Made by a program: the position numbers and the translations under genes. The notes beneath the pieces are model-generated. The model was not told the origin of the DNA and ran no database searches. It was given only the letters and a program-made list of their open reading frames with translations. Positions 45,304 through 54,699 of a DNA stretch of 64,000 nt are shown piece by piece (the stretch's first letter is position 1; each line of letters starts with the position of its first letter). Origin of the DNA: Acanthaster planci (lineage: Eukaryota > Echinodermata > Asteroidea > Valvatida > Acanthasteridae); assembly GCF_001949145.1 (NCBI RefSeq), contig NW_019091507.1, forward strand, positions 650,747 through 714,746, read 5' to 3'.

Positions 45304-46672
45304 ATACAGCTATTGGCACCTGATCCCCCTCTCTTGTTTCAAGGAGTAAAATACCCTCATACTGTACCAGTGTGCCTTCTATTCCTCCTTTACCGTTGAC
45401 GAATTTCAACTTAGTATATGTCTGCAATATGTTTTTTGTCATCATAAATAAAGCAACGGGTTCATTTTGTACAAAACCGCCTCGTTTCTCGTAGTACCAC
45501 TTCAGTGCATCTCTATCATGTCTATATTTACTACCAGCATCTTGAAATGAGACGTCAGATGTACTGTACAACAAATTTCAACTTTTTAAGTTTGGAAGTA
45601 TGCATAAACTGGTTTGTCTTACATGTACTTTAGTGGATCTCATCAATGCCTACTGAGCAAACCATGGAGGCAATTTTTACACACGGCCTTCCCAAAAGGA
45701 ATTCGTTTGAAAGCGCGGGCGGGGGGGGGCTTGCATAAGCTGTAATTTTTGAAGAGCAAATTCAGCTCCAGACAATACACAAAGTGATTTCAGCAGTCAG
45801 CCTGTTGAGTATGGGACATAGAGAAATGTTAAGTACACCCTCTATTGACATGTACATGTTCTCGTGTTACAAAGTGTGCTGAATAAAGCCTGTCACGGCA
45901 AACGTGTGCCCTCCAAATTCCTGCCTCTAAAGTCATCTGAATTAACCTACGCCGGGTCACGCAACATGGTGGCAGCAGTGCTGGAACTTAGTGCAACGCA
46001 ACACAGCCACTTCCCATTGGCATGGTTAAGCTTTTCAGTGTACTGTACGTGAAACTGCAATAACACTGTGGACTCCACAGTGCGGCGGCATAACAAACCA
46101 ATCATCCATCGCCATTGCCCAAATGTCATGTTCAAGATCCCTACCTACAATGCGGTGTGCTTGCATTGGAGTCATTGTCAGCTGAAACCAACCCCAAAAC
46201 CAGGCAAGGATGCGTTCCACTCAGCCTCTGGGAGCCCTTGGCTCTGTCGACACAAAGAGTAACATCCATCAATACATGCACATGTATATTAGTTAAAGTA
46301 TCTACTGAATTTAGCTCTGTGCTGGACAATCCTGCATTTCATCAGTTGTTCTTTCTTTCTTTAAAATGTCCTACAACGCCATTTTCTTGTTCCTTGTGCC
46401 CCTTTCCCTTGTCACTTAAGGCGAGAGGATGTTTCAGTATAATGTGATGGCAGACCAGATCTTAGGTCATAAGCAAAAGTGCATTCAACTTTGCTTGATA
46501 ATTCAATTTTGCTTGAAGCAGGAACATGTTTGTGCATTACGTCACATCTTGATATCTTTGGGAGGTTTGCGCGGTGAGGTGTCCACAAGTTAGGTTTGCA
46601 GTAACACCACATATACTGTATGTTATCTGAGGGTCCCACTGCCCAAAACGCGATGGGAAGAGCACGCTGCCG

Positions 46673-46776
46673 GAAAAGTCGAGTTACCAGTGCTACTCAG
46701 AACCAACACTCACTAAAAAAGACTATATCTTATGACTTAAAAACTTAGTGAGTACTGGTACTCCATTTCGACTTTT
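46673..46776. repeat. Imperfect inverted repeat
   Basis: AAAAGTCGAGTTACCAGTGCTACT at the left and AGTACTGGTACTCCATTTCGACTTTT at the right are imperfect complements around a short A/T-rich centre with ACTCACTAA / TTAGTGAGT inside. A small foldback or MITE remnant in the intron between exon 2 and the 3' block of the NLR-like gene. Confidence 0.55.
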
Positions 46777-47010
46777 TAAAAAAAGTTTCTTAATATAAGA
46801 ACAAAATTCTTGTTACAAGAAATCGTTTCTCAACTTATAACCTCCCTTGCAAAACTTCTAGGAAGTGAAACAAGAAAGTATCTTGAAGTGAGAATTTTCC
46901 TCATTTATAGGAACCATTTTAAGCACAGTTGATAAAACAGATAAACCCCGGGCAGAAGATCTTAAAATACTTCCTAGCTAAAGCAGTGAATAAATAAAAC
47001 ATGGACTAAC

Positions 47011-47271
47011 CATTGAGCTCTTCAGCCAGAGTTGGGTTCCTCACCTCCCCCAGTGCATTGTCAATAGTTTCTCTCTGATTGACCTCACCAGAATGTCTGT
47101 TTCTGCACTTGATCAGCATGTGAAATATCTGACTGACAATATCCAAGGGACAATTGGCCTCAAAGTGTGAAATTTCTGCGTAGCTGAAGCTGAGCTTTGT
47201 AGCCACTCCCTTCCATTCTCTTGCATCTATCTCTTGAGCTATGCCATTTAAGGCTCCATCGTTTATATCAC
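47011..47271 (-). CDS. Death-domain exon (exon 2) of NLR-like gene
   Basis: 86 complete codons encode a death domain, the six-helix homotypic interaction fold. Signature: AQEIDAREWKGVATKLSF (helices 1-2, with the EWK-VA-KL core), SYAEISHFEANCP (the usual I-x-x-I/F-E-x-x-N/x-P turn), VSQIFHMLIKCRNRH (helix with ML-W/x-R), then ETIDNALGEVRNPTLAEEL (A-L-x-R-N-LAE-L ending). Acceptor TTCAACAG/GTGATA and donor CAATG/GTTAGT are good. Entry and exit are both phase 1. The exon is intact, unlike the 3' block, so a short death-domain protein could still be made. Confidence 0.82.
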
Positions 47272-47426
47272 CTGTTGAATAACAAAATGTGTACGCTTTC
47301 ATGTTTGTTACTATTGATGTAATGATTTTCTATGCATTTGTTGAACCTATATTGTTTTTTCGTTTTTTTTTTGGAAATTTTGGTAATTGGCCCAACAATT
47401 GTAAAGCATGAAAATGTCATTCCAAG

Positions 47427-49875
47427 GTAACTCGCGTGACATTTGAAGAAAATATTGAGTTTTAATGCATTACTGTTGCTAACATGGTACTTATTCAACT
47501 CAAATTACCATGTAATTAAGACAAGGCATTGTGAATGTATCTCTTAGTTTTTATTTGATCACTTTAAAAAGTTTATTGTTTTCTTTATCACAGTTTCTTT
47601 GACGTGACTCGCGTGACAGGATAAAAAAGGGGATTTTTCATATCCCTTGAATCTAAAAGCATTTCCTATGAATCTACAAGTGTGCTAAAGTAAATTTTTA
47701 CTAAACTAAAAACTTCATACTCTGACCTAATCCACGTATAGGTTACATTGTACCAAGTCTCTTTTGTTATGAGGAATGGCCTGAAGAAAATGTGACTCCC
47801 GTGACACAAATGTGTGACTCCCGTGACGCAATAACTTTTTCACTTTTACATTGTAACTGTAATAAGAGTAAAACAAATCCAATTATAATATTACATTAAT
47901 AAAAATGATGTACCTGCAAATAGCGGTACATTATGGAAGAGAGTGAAAACTGCTATTATTCCTTTACTTTGGCAGATATGGGGTGGAAATCTATAGGGCA
48001 TTCAAAATTTACTTTCAACAAGCATATTAAATTCATAATAATTGTCATAATTACTACCTATATGATGCTGAATCCGCTTGGTAGGATGACTAACTTTAGG
48101 AGAGAACTACCGGCATGTACATGTATACAGTAAAGCATGTACTTGTGTATGCATGTGGTATTGTTTTAAGCTTTCACATGTGGATTTAGTGCAGGTTCCA
48201 CAGCCCACCTTCCACATGGTAAAACAATGCTGTGTTCCAGAATTTTCTAGGAGTTTTCCATGTAGAGGGGTTGACCGCATTAAACTGGGAGGGGTGTCTG
48301 AATATATGCTTGCCCATCTTACCTACATGTATTGTACATGTGCCCATCATCATACTTTCATGTACATGTAATTGACAGAGTTTCCAAAGGAAAGAGCTTC
48401 AATTAATGATGTACATGTAGTTGTACAGAAATGACATACAGCATCATTTTTGGGGGTAAAAATCTTTAATTTCATTAACTAATTTAATTTCGTGTTTTCA
48501 CAGTGCTTTTAGTTACACTCAATTTCAATTGCTGGCGTGTGACTCACGTGACATATTGCGCATGTATGACTCGCTTGACACACTTGAAAGAGTTTTTTCC
48601 ACAGGGAATGCAAAGCAATTAAGAATATTGTGGCGATTTTTGTCTTCCCAAAAAATAAATTGTTTACTAGGCCTACTACGGTAGCGCGCGGGAGCGGCTC
48701 AGCACGCGGTGGGAATTCCTGTGGGCGGCGGGTTCTCAACAACCCGGGGGGGGGTGGGGGAGTCAGTTTGTGGAAAGTACATGTATGTATCCACACTTGC
48801 AGGCAACCCTATCAGACAGACAAGTAACTGGCCAGCAGGACAGGGAATAACTTATCTCATACGTTTATTCAACACCACACAGGGAGGTACAATGTACATG
48901 TACCTCCTAAACTGTGACCTCGGTTACCTCGGGAAGCGACAGGACCTCCGCCAATGACCCCAACAATGTCAAAGAAACCAATCCACAATTTGTAAGCAAA
49001 TTCTCCCTGCAAAACCCACTTAAAAGAACAGAATTACGAATTACCGTAATCCAACCTTGACTTGCCTTAATTTAATAGCTCGGAAAACATGTCTAGATGG
49101 AAATGACAATGGTTCTTACTGACAGTTCAGAAAGCTCAATGTCCTGTTCCGCGCACCGTAACCGTATCCAAAACAAAGAAAGAGGCAAGTGATCTCATCT
49201 AAAAAATTCCCCTGGCAACATTGAATGACGCGCCATAATTTGGGCGACGGAAATAGCCCTAACGAGTGCTCCAAAACATCAAAGGATCGCTAATACGCCC
49301 GATTGGGCTCTGAACACAAGAAAATAGCCCAACGCGCAAGGGTGCATCCACTAGTACCCGTACCCGGCTCGCACTCACCAAGTATTGAAGTCAATGCATC
49401 ATTTAAGGGAGCAGTTACAGCGCACGAAACTAGGATTTCCATGGTGCAAAACAACGAACACGTTACGGAATAAGACATGCGTGAAGTACAGTACTAGTAA
49501 GTGTTAACCAGTTTGCGCTACATAGCCCCATTCAACCAGCCTGAACGGTCCTTGTTCATTTAGGTTGAAACAATCCAAGCAAATTGGTTGGCAAAAATAA
49601 ACAAATAAATAGCAAAGTACCGATTGAATAATTAATGATATTTACATTCCATAAAGTTAATTAAATTAAACTGAACAGCAATCTTATACTTTCATGTACA
49701 GTATTAGAATTTGAACATCCGCAACAGGCAACATTACATAATATTGCGCTACAATATTCATGCTTTTATTGATAGACTACTACTGTTTGATTTACAAATA
49801 TCAAACACTAGCTGAATCCCTGTCTAGTTTTTAGTAATCTAAAATAATTGTCAAATTTTGTGACTCGCGTGACAT
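47427..49875. repeat. Seven scattered copies of a GTGACTCSCGTGACA 16-mer
   Basis: Copies at 47427-47442, 47604-47619, 47792-47807, 47814-47829, 48539-48554, 48566-48581 and 49860-49875, all in the same orientation. The common form is GTGACTCGCGTGACAT, a GTGAC direct repeat around TCGC, TCCC or TCAC. Flanks are not obviously shared and spacings are irregular. Six of seven lie in intron 1 of the NLR-like gene. Confidence 0.75.
49379..49442 (-). CDS. First coding exon of NLR-like gene
   Basis: Begins with ATG in an ideal context (ACCATGG) and encodes MEILVSCAVTAPLNDALTSIL before a strong donor, CTTG/GTGAGT. The split codon joins exon 2 exactly to give ...SIL-GDINDGAL. An in-frame ATG also exists 12 codons upstream (49478) in poorer context. 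The N-terminal residues lead straight into helix 1 of the death domain, as in other death-domain proteins. Confidence 0.65.
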
Positions 49876-50531
49876 ATTTTGAGGGTATTTTCACTATGAA
49901 AAAAAAAACCTGGGAAAATACAAAAAGTATTTCGAAAATTTTTCGAAGTTTTATCAAATAGACTGGAATAGCTACCTAATGTATGCAGATAAAGTAAAAT
50001 CATATGAATGAACTTCAGTTACTTTGTAAGTTTGATTTGCACCCCTGCCCCTCCTTTTTGACCACAAATTTCATCCATATTCAGGATCCTGTAACCTAAG
50101 ATTCTTTAATTTAAAAGTTCTTTGTAGATGGTTTCAACTTTCCTCTTATCAAATACAACTGAGAAAAATTTATTTCTTTGACTTCAATTTTTAAGTTTGA
50201 TGATGACCCTTACAGGGAATGGTACACAATCACGTACACAAGATGTACATGTATACATCTGGATCACGAACAGCAACTCCAGGTGGGCTTTGCTAATGCG
50301 TCCCCCCTCCCCTGCACTTTAGTGCCTTGCTGAACTTGCCGTGATGAAAATAGCAACGCACCACGATGAGATCTTAACTTGCAGGGGCGAGTTCGGGTTG
50401 TGGCCTCTCTAAGCTTGATTCAACACATATCAGTACCAGAGGTGACATGAACACTTGCCAACATATATAATTGCCCGAGGGTAAAGTTACTTTTAAAAAA
50501 AATGGCCAGTTCAGAAAATGATGCCCGTCAC

Positions 50532-50592
50532 CTGTTGCTGCACGTTGACTGTTGGATCTCCTTCTGCTCCTTGCACCATCCTGGTCAGCCAT
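50532..50592 (-). CDS. Candidate alternative first exon
   Basis: ATG in a good context (AGAATGG) encodes MADQDGARSRRRSNSQRAAT and then meets a donor, ACAG/GTGACG, in phase 1. That is the phase needed to splice onto the death-domain exon at 47271, so it could be an alternative start giving a basic N-terminus. There is no proof of transcription, and chance is a real alternative. Confidence 0.3.
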
Positions 50593-50693
50593 TCTGTTGG
50601 GAATTCATCTAAACAGTTAATCAAACCAGTAGACAAGCATGTGTGCTTGTTATATGTAAGTGCCCCATCTATGGCATCATTCCAAACTACATG

Positions 50694-50998
50694 TATAGTC
50701 GGGACAGTCCCAACTAAAGTGCCACAGTTGGGCTGCCCTAACTATGGTCAGCCATATAAATTTCTATAAAAAAATTCCTTGACCTTCGCCAAGTTTATAC
50801 GGCTCACACCTGTCATAATGCACCCACAATATGCCAACCAGGCAAGATTTACCCGTGTATACAATTCATCTATATAAATTCATTTCTTTTTATTTTTTAT
50901 ATTAAATATATTTTTTTATATGAAATGATTTTGGAACATGCAAGGCACACACTGGCACTCTGTGCTGTTGTGCTCCAGTTGGGACTGTCCCAACTATA
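50694..50998. repeat. Inverted-repeat element with 22-bp arms
   Basis: TATAGTCGGGACAGTCCCAACT (arm 50694-50715) is matched by its complement at 50977-50998 with one mismatch. The right arm is itself nearly palindromic (GTTGGGAC-TGTCCCAAC). The 260 bases between are AT-rich with no coding capacity. Likely a MITE-like element. Confidence 0.65.
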
Positions 50999-52230
50999 GC
51001 TGGAACAAATGATATAGTTGGGGCATAGCATGCTTCATAGGCTTCAGGGATGTCAAACAAGATGCTCCCTGTCTCGGTAATCTGGGAACTTTGTGGATCA
51101 CGTTTTGTCAAGACTGGGTTGAAATCTGCTTAACAGCAAATTAGGTTGCATGTATGCACAATAGTACTATTTACACTGTGCTGGTGTTTTTTATTGGGAC
51201 AAGAATCAATCAAATTTTTGTTTTTTTATATTTAAGCACAAGTAAAGGCTCTTCAAAAACCTCAGTAATAAGTATTTTCTTGTTATTTGACCACACCTTG
51301 ATTACAGTACTTCAATTTCAATGGATCAGGTCAATTCGACTATGCTTTCGGAGGACCACAAGGGTTATCCAACAGACACCAGGAATTAATGCACACGGAA
51401 CTCGGAACATCATACCACCATCATTGGAATCTTCGATTCCTATTGCCACTGAACCCTACAGTGAGCACCGAATTAGACAGTTTCAGGACTGTTTTGGGGG
51501 TGCAANTCTTAGGATTTTGATTTGTAGTAGGCCTATGACCTATTTCCTCACTCATCACTCTATTATTTACTTTCAATTGTACTTATTTACTCTGGTTGTC
51601 ATCTATGTAATCTATATTTAAGCCTTATTCTGATTTATTTGTCATCCTCTGCTGTGGCAGTAGAGGTGCCCATTACAATTTGAAGACTTTCGCTAGGTTC
51701 AGAGAACTCCATTTATTTGGAGACAAAAACCAGACCCCCTGAAATACAGTATGTTTAAAAGGGGCATTTTTTCTCAAGTAGGCTTTGGTTTGTCATTAAA
51801 ATTATCATTTTTTCTTCCAATTTTTTCCATTTGTTGTTTTTTATAATGATTTTTCTGCCATAAGTCACTTGATTAACTACATGTACACATATCTAAAGGA
51901 TTTATATTCAGAAAAATTGTTTTGATGCGGTCTTTTTCGCACTCTTTATGTCCCATTGCGTTACACCTGCTTGCAATCCTAGAAGTAAATGGTAGAATTT
52001 TTTCAACGGCAGCCTTGGTTGGTTTTCTTCTGCTGAATCCAATTATGCTTTTGCTTCTCTCCGTACACAACACCCTAGAAACGTACTAGGCTATCCTTGT
52101 ACAGTTTGGAACGGTTCGTGTGGGAGCCGCAAAACATTTAATTTTGAAATGGGCTTTAGTAAGTTGGCTATATCAACTGAGCCTAAACAGTCTTAAAGCT
52201 CGTTGGGCCTGGTGCCACGTCCTCAGGTAG

Positions 52231-52311
52231 TGTCGGTCACTCTGCCCATTCTACGCCCACAACCACTTCGCCCATTTGCTACTTAGCCCACAGTGCCACT
52301 TCGCCAATGGC
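52231..52311. repeat. Degenerate 16-bp unit array, left arm of a foldback
   Basis: About five decayed units like ATTTGCTACTTAGCCC and ACAGTGCCACTTCGCC. They are the reverse complement of the 16-bp unit tandemly repeated at 52900-53043. Confidence 0.6.
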
Positions 52312-52899
52312 CTTTGTCAAAATTGAAAAGGGAGGACCCATTAAAACAACAATACATCCTGAATGCCCTGAAAGATAAAACATCAAATACAAGTATTAGG
52401 AAACGGTGGACTTAGAAAATGTCAAGGTTTTCTTTATGTGAGCCAATGCAAAAAGTGGGCACCTTGGCACCTACATGTACCAGCGCATGTAGTAAGAACA
52501 ATTAATGTGGACTAGCTGTGCCACTCCTGTAATAAGATAATTGTGCCACATTTGCATTTCGATAACCAAAATTTGATATACCCTAAAATAATAAAAATTT
52601 CAGAAATATTTCAGTGACTTAGTTCTTAGACTTAGATTCATTTTTATGCACAGAAATTTTCTGTTTTTCATGGGGTCTCAGTGCACGCTGCTGGAAAATA
52701 GCGTTGGAACAGAAACAATGCTTTTTTGAAAATGCCTTTATCTCGCCTGAGTCTTGATGTTTTGATTATTGTATCCAAAAACTTGCTAGCAATAAACCAG
52801 TTAAAGGATGCAGAGATCTGTTGATTAAGTAAGCCACAGGCCTGCATGCTTGTGAAATTAGGGCATGCATCATGCAAAATATTGTGTGGGCCCTGGTGT

Positions 52900-53043
52900 G
52901 GACAAAGAGGCACATGGGCAAAGTGGCGAATGGGCGAAGTGGCAAATGGGCCAAGTGACAAATGGGCAAAGTGGCAAATGGACAAAAGGGCAAATAGGTG
53001 AAGTGGCAAATGGGTGAACTGGCAAATGGGCAAAGTAGCAAAC
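52900..53043. repeat. 16-bp minisatellite, 9 units, right arm of a foldback
   Basis: Nine uninterrupted 16-bp units, consensus GGGCAAAGTGGCAAAT, no length variation. Artefactual repeats such as Cys-His-Phe-Ala appear in its frames on the minus strand. The inverted, more decayed array lies 590 bases upstream. Confidence 0.9.
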
Positions 53044-54114
53044 AAGGGAAGGTAAGAGAGCCTAGATCGCGCGGTGTTATGTATAATTTTCTGAAATTGT
53101 TCCCGAAACTGGCACAGTGCACTGCTGGTGTCTTTTCAAACGCGGACCAGATTAGCATGCAGCCGTATAATATCACTCAAGCCCTGGAGTGCTTTTGTCC
53201 CTGGTGGTAATCCGCTCGCGCTGAATGCCAGAGACAGTGGTATAATCATTCAAAACAATGACAAATTTCCTCTGCTATTGACAAGTGCAAAAATTTTGGC
53301 AATTCCCAGCAGCTTGGTCTTTTGTTCCGAATATGGTCTTCTGTTACAAGGCCCAGTTCGCTTTGTCCGATTTTGGGCACTTCGGTTTTGCCTATAATTC
53401 ATTTTATTGCCTAAACAATAAAATACATTATTCTCCGTAACCGCACATTGAGGGTACCATCGTGGGTGGTCCGTCTCGTGACCGACCTGGTAGTAATTAA
53501 TGCTCGCGAAGAAGTTTTGGTCGAGGCCTAAAACACCTTGTGCCCTTGATTCTCACTGGTTAAGGGGCGAGCGGAAAAAGGGAAATGATAATTAGGATAA
53601 CTAATGGGTGCATTGTGCATGTGACGATGTGACGCAATGCCTTACGGTAGGCGGGAATTCTTCACTCTGGTTCAGCTAACAACAGAGTCAACACTGTTTT
53701 TTTCATCTCGCATCTATCGACGGGAAATTTTTGTGGAAATATCGCATATTTTGCGGAAAGATCACCATTACCGGAGCCGCGGTGCGCCTAATCGTCGCTG
53801 CAGTTTGCAACGACTTATTTTCTCGTCAAGCGAACACAGTATCGGCCAGTGTTTTTGTGCATTCTAGGCTGGTGGAGAACACTGACTTGGGCCGTGCTAA
53901 CGTTAGCGTCCACACGGCTTATAGGCCCTACTTTTCACGACTACGTGGGCTTTCTCTGAGCATTTGATTGCTCACCAGCTGTTCAAGCGGGATGCCGCGA
54001 CCAAAGCAGCAGATACGGCACCCTGCACGGCTGGATTCACAGATCACAAGTGCAAAAGGCCGACGTCAGCATGCAAAGTCAGGCCCTTCCGGCCACCAGA
54101 GATGCAGATGTTAG

Positions 54115-54474
54115 CGGTGGGCCCGACGGGGATGGTTTCACACGCCAGGTCGGGGTTTCGTAGCGGCTAGGGAGCGCTACTGGAGTAAGGTATACCAGGG
54201 GAGCAGGGAAAACTACGAGAGCAAGGGACACCACGGGAGCGGGGAACACCACGGGAGCCATGGGAGCAATGTTGACCGCGGGAACAGGGACCGCCGTGGG
54301 AGCAGCTTCACCAAAGGGCGGAGGCCTGGAAAATACCACGAACGCTCTCCCGACTGGCGCGCTACACGGTCAGCCCGCATCCACATACAGTTTGCAAGCT
54401 GCTGGTTAAGCCAACCGGCCGCAAACAGGACAGGCCGGGATAGAGGGACAACAACCTCTGCACTCGGTGAATAA
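54115..54474 (+). other. Arg/Gly/His-rich open frame, unrecognised
   Basis: A 119-codon stop-free frame without its own ATG, rich in Gly, Ser, Arg and His: RERYWSKVYQGSRENYES, GHHGSGEHHGSHGSN, DRGNRDRRGSSFTKGRRPGK. The low-complexity part comes from an 18-bp tandem repeat (54188-54300). It recalls RNA-binding disordered regions, but composition alone cannot show function. It could be an internal exon or chance within a GC-rich repeat. Confidence 0.3.
54188..54300. repeat. 18-bp GGGAGC...CACCACG minisatellite
   Basis: About five to six units such as GAGCAAGGGACACCACGG and GAGCGGGGAACACCACGG. The unit is six codons long, so the repeat preserves frame and produces the Gly/His/Ser/Arg-rich translation. 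Confidence 0.75.
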
Positions 54475-54699
54475 CATGGCTAGGAGTTAAGTACTAGTTT
54501 GCCAGCTGGTGGTACCAACATGTCGTACTATAGTAGGCCCAGGCCTATCTGGTTTTAGTCCTAACGCAAGGCCGAGCCCGATCAGTGGCCACATTGATTC
54601 AGCAGAGGCAGGGGTCAATAGTGCTGTAGTGACAATCAACACACCTATGGTCAGTCCCATTAATATACCCGCAATAATATACCCCTTTCAGATGACACC

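Larger units (their letters stand above)
43660..49442 (-). pseudogene. NLR-like gene: death domain, NACHT C-terminus, LRRs; disrupted
   Basis: Minus-strand remains of a NOD-like receptor, a cytosolic immune sensor type much expanded in echinoderms and amphioxus. Order from the 5' end: exon 1 (49442-49379), death-domain exon 2 (47271-47011), then a block from about 45540 with a NACHT-tail/winged-helix/HD2 region and leucine-rich repeats down to the stop at 43660-43662. Exons 1 and 2 join in phase 1, and the donor of exon 2 is in phase with an acceptor at 45541. The 3' block changes frame near 45304, 45191-45196, 44983-44985, about 44643 (stops in all three frames) and about 44363. A Walker A loop or NACHT core was not found between 45.5 and 47.0 kb. 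The ceramidase exons nearby are clean, so real decay is likelier than general sequencing error, though several breaks are in short A or T runs. Confidence 0.75.
49443..53449. other. Spacer, no complete gene recognised
   Basis: Holds the upstream region of the NLR-like gene (first few hundred bases on the minus strand), a candidate alternative first exon (50532-50592), an inverted-repeat element (50694-50998), and a foldback-like structure (52231-53043). Longer open frames (51154-51621 plus; 51873-52073 minus) show no family signature. One N base is at 51506. Confidence 0.5.
53450..54480 (+). other. CpG-rich kilobase, possible promoter or first exon
   Basis: Base composition changes sharply here: CpG dinucleotides are frequent (CCGGAGCCGCGGTGCGCC, CGTTAGCGTCCACACGG) in contrast to the AT-rich surroundings. 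That fits an unmethylated promoter/first-exon region or a young GC-rich mobile element. No recognised protein family in any frame. Confidence 0.4.

Noticed and set aside
51154-51621. 155-codon plus-strand frame
   Set aside because: Includes an N base and no family signature; possibly mobile-element debris but nothing to support it.
51873-52073. Basic minus-strand frame of 66 codons
   Set aside because: Composition is protein-like but too short, with no convincing acceptor and donor pair.
52668-53176. Minus-strand frames of 125 and 136 codons with Cys-His-Phe-Ala repeats
   Set aside because: Translation of the 16-bp minisatellite; the periodic Cys/His is not a zinc-finger pattern.
54079-54339. 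Minus-strand Pro/Val/Ala-rich 86-codon frame
   Set aside because: Produced by the 18-bp repeat on the opposite strand; no other support.
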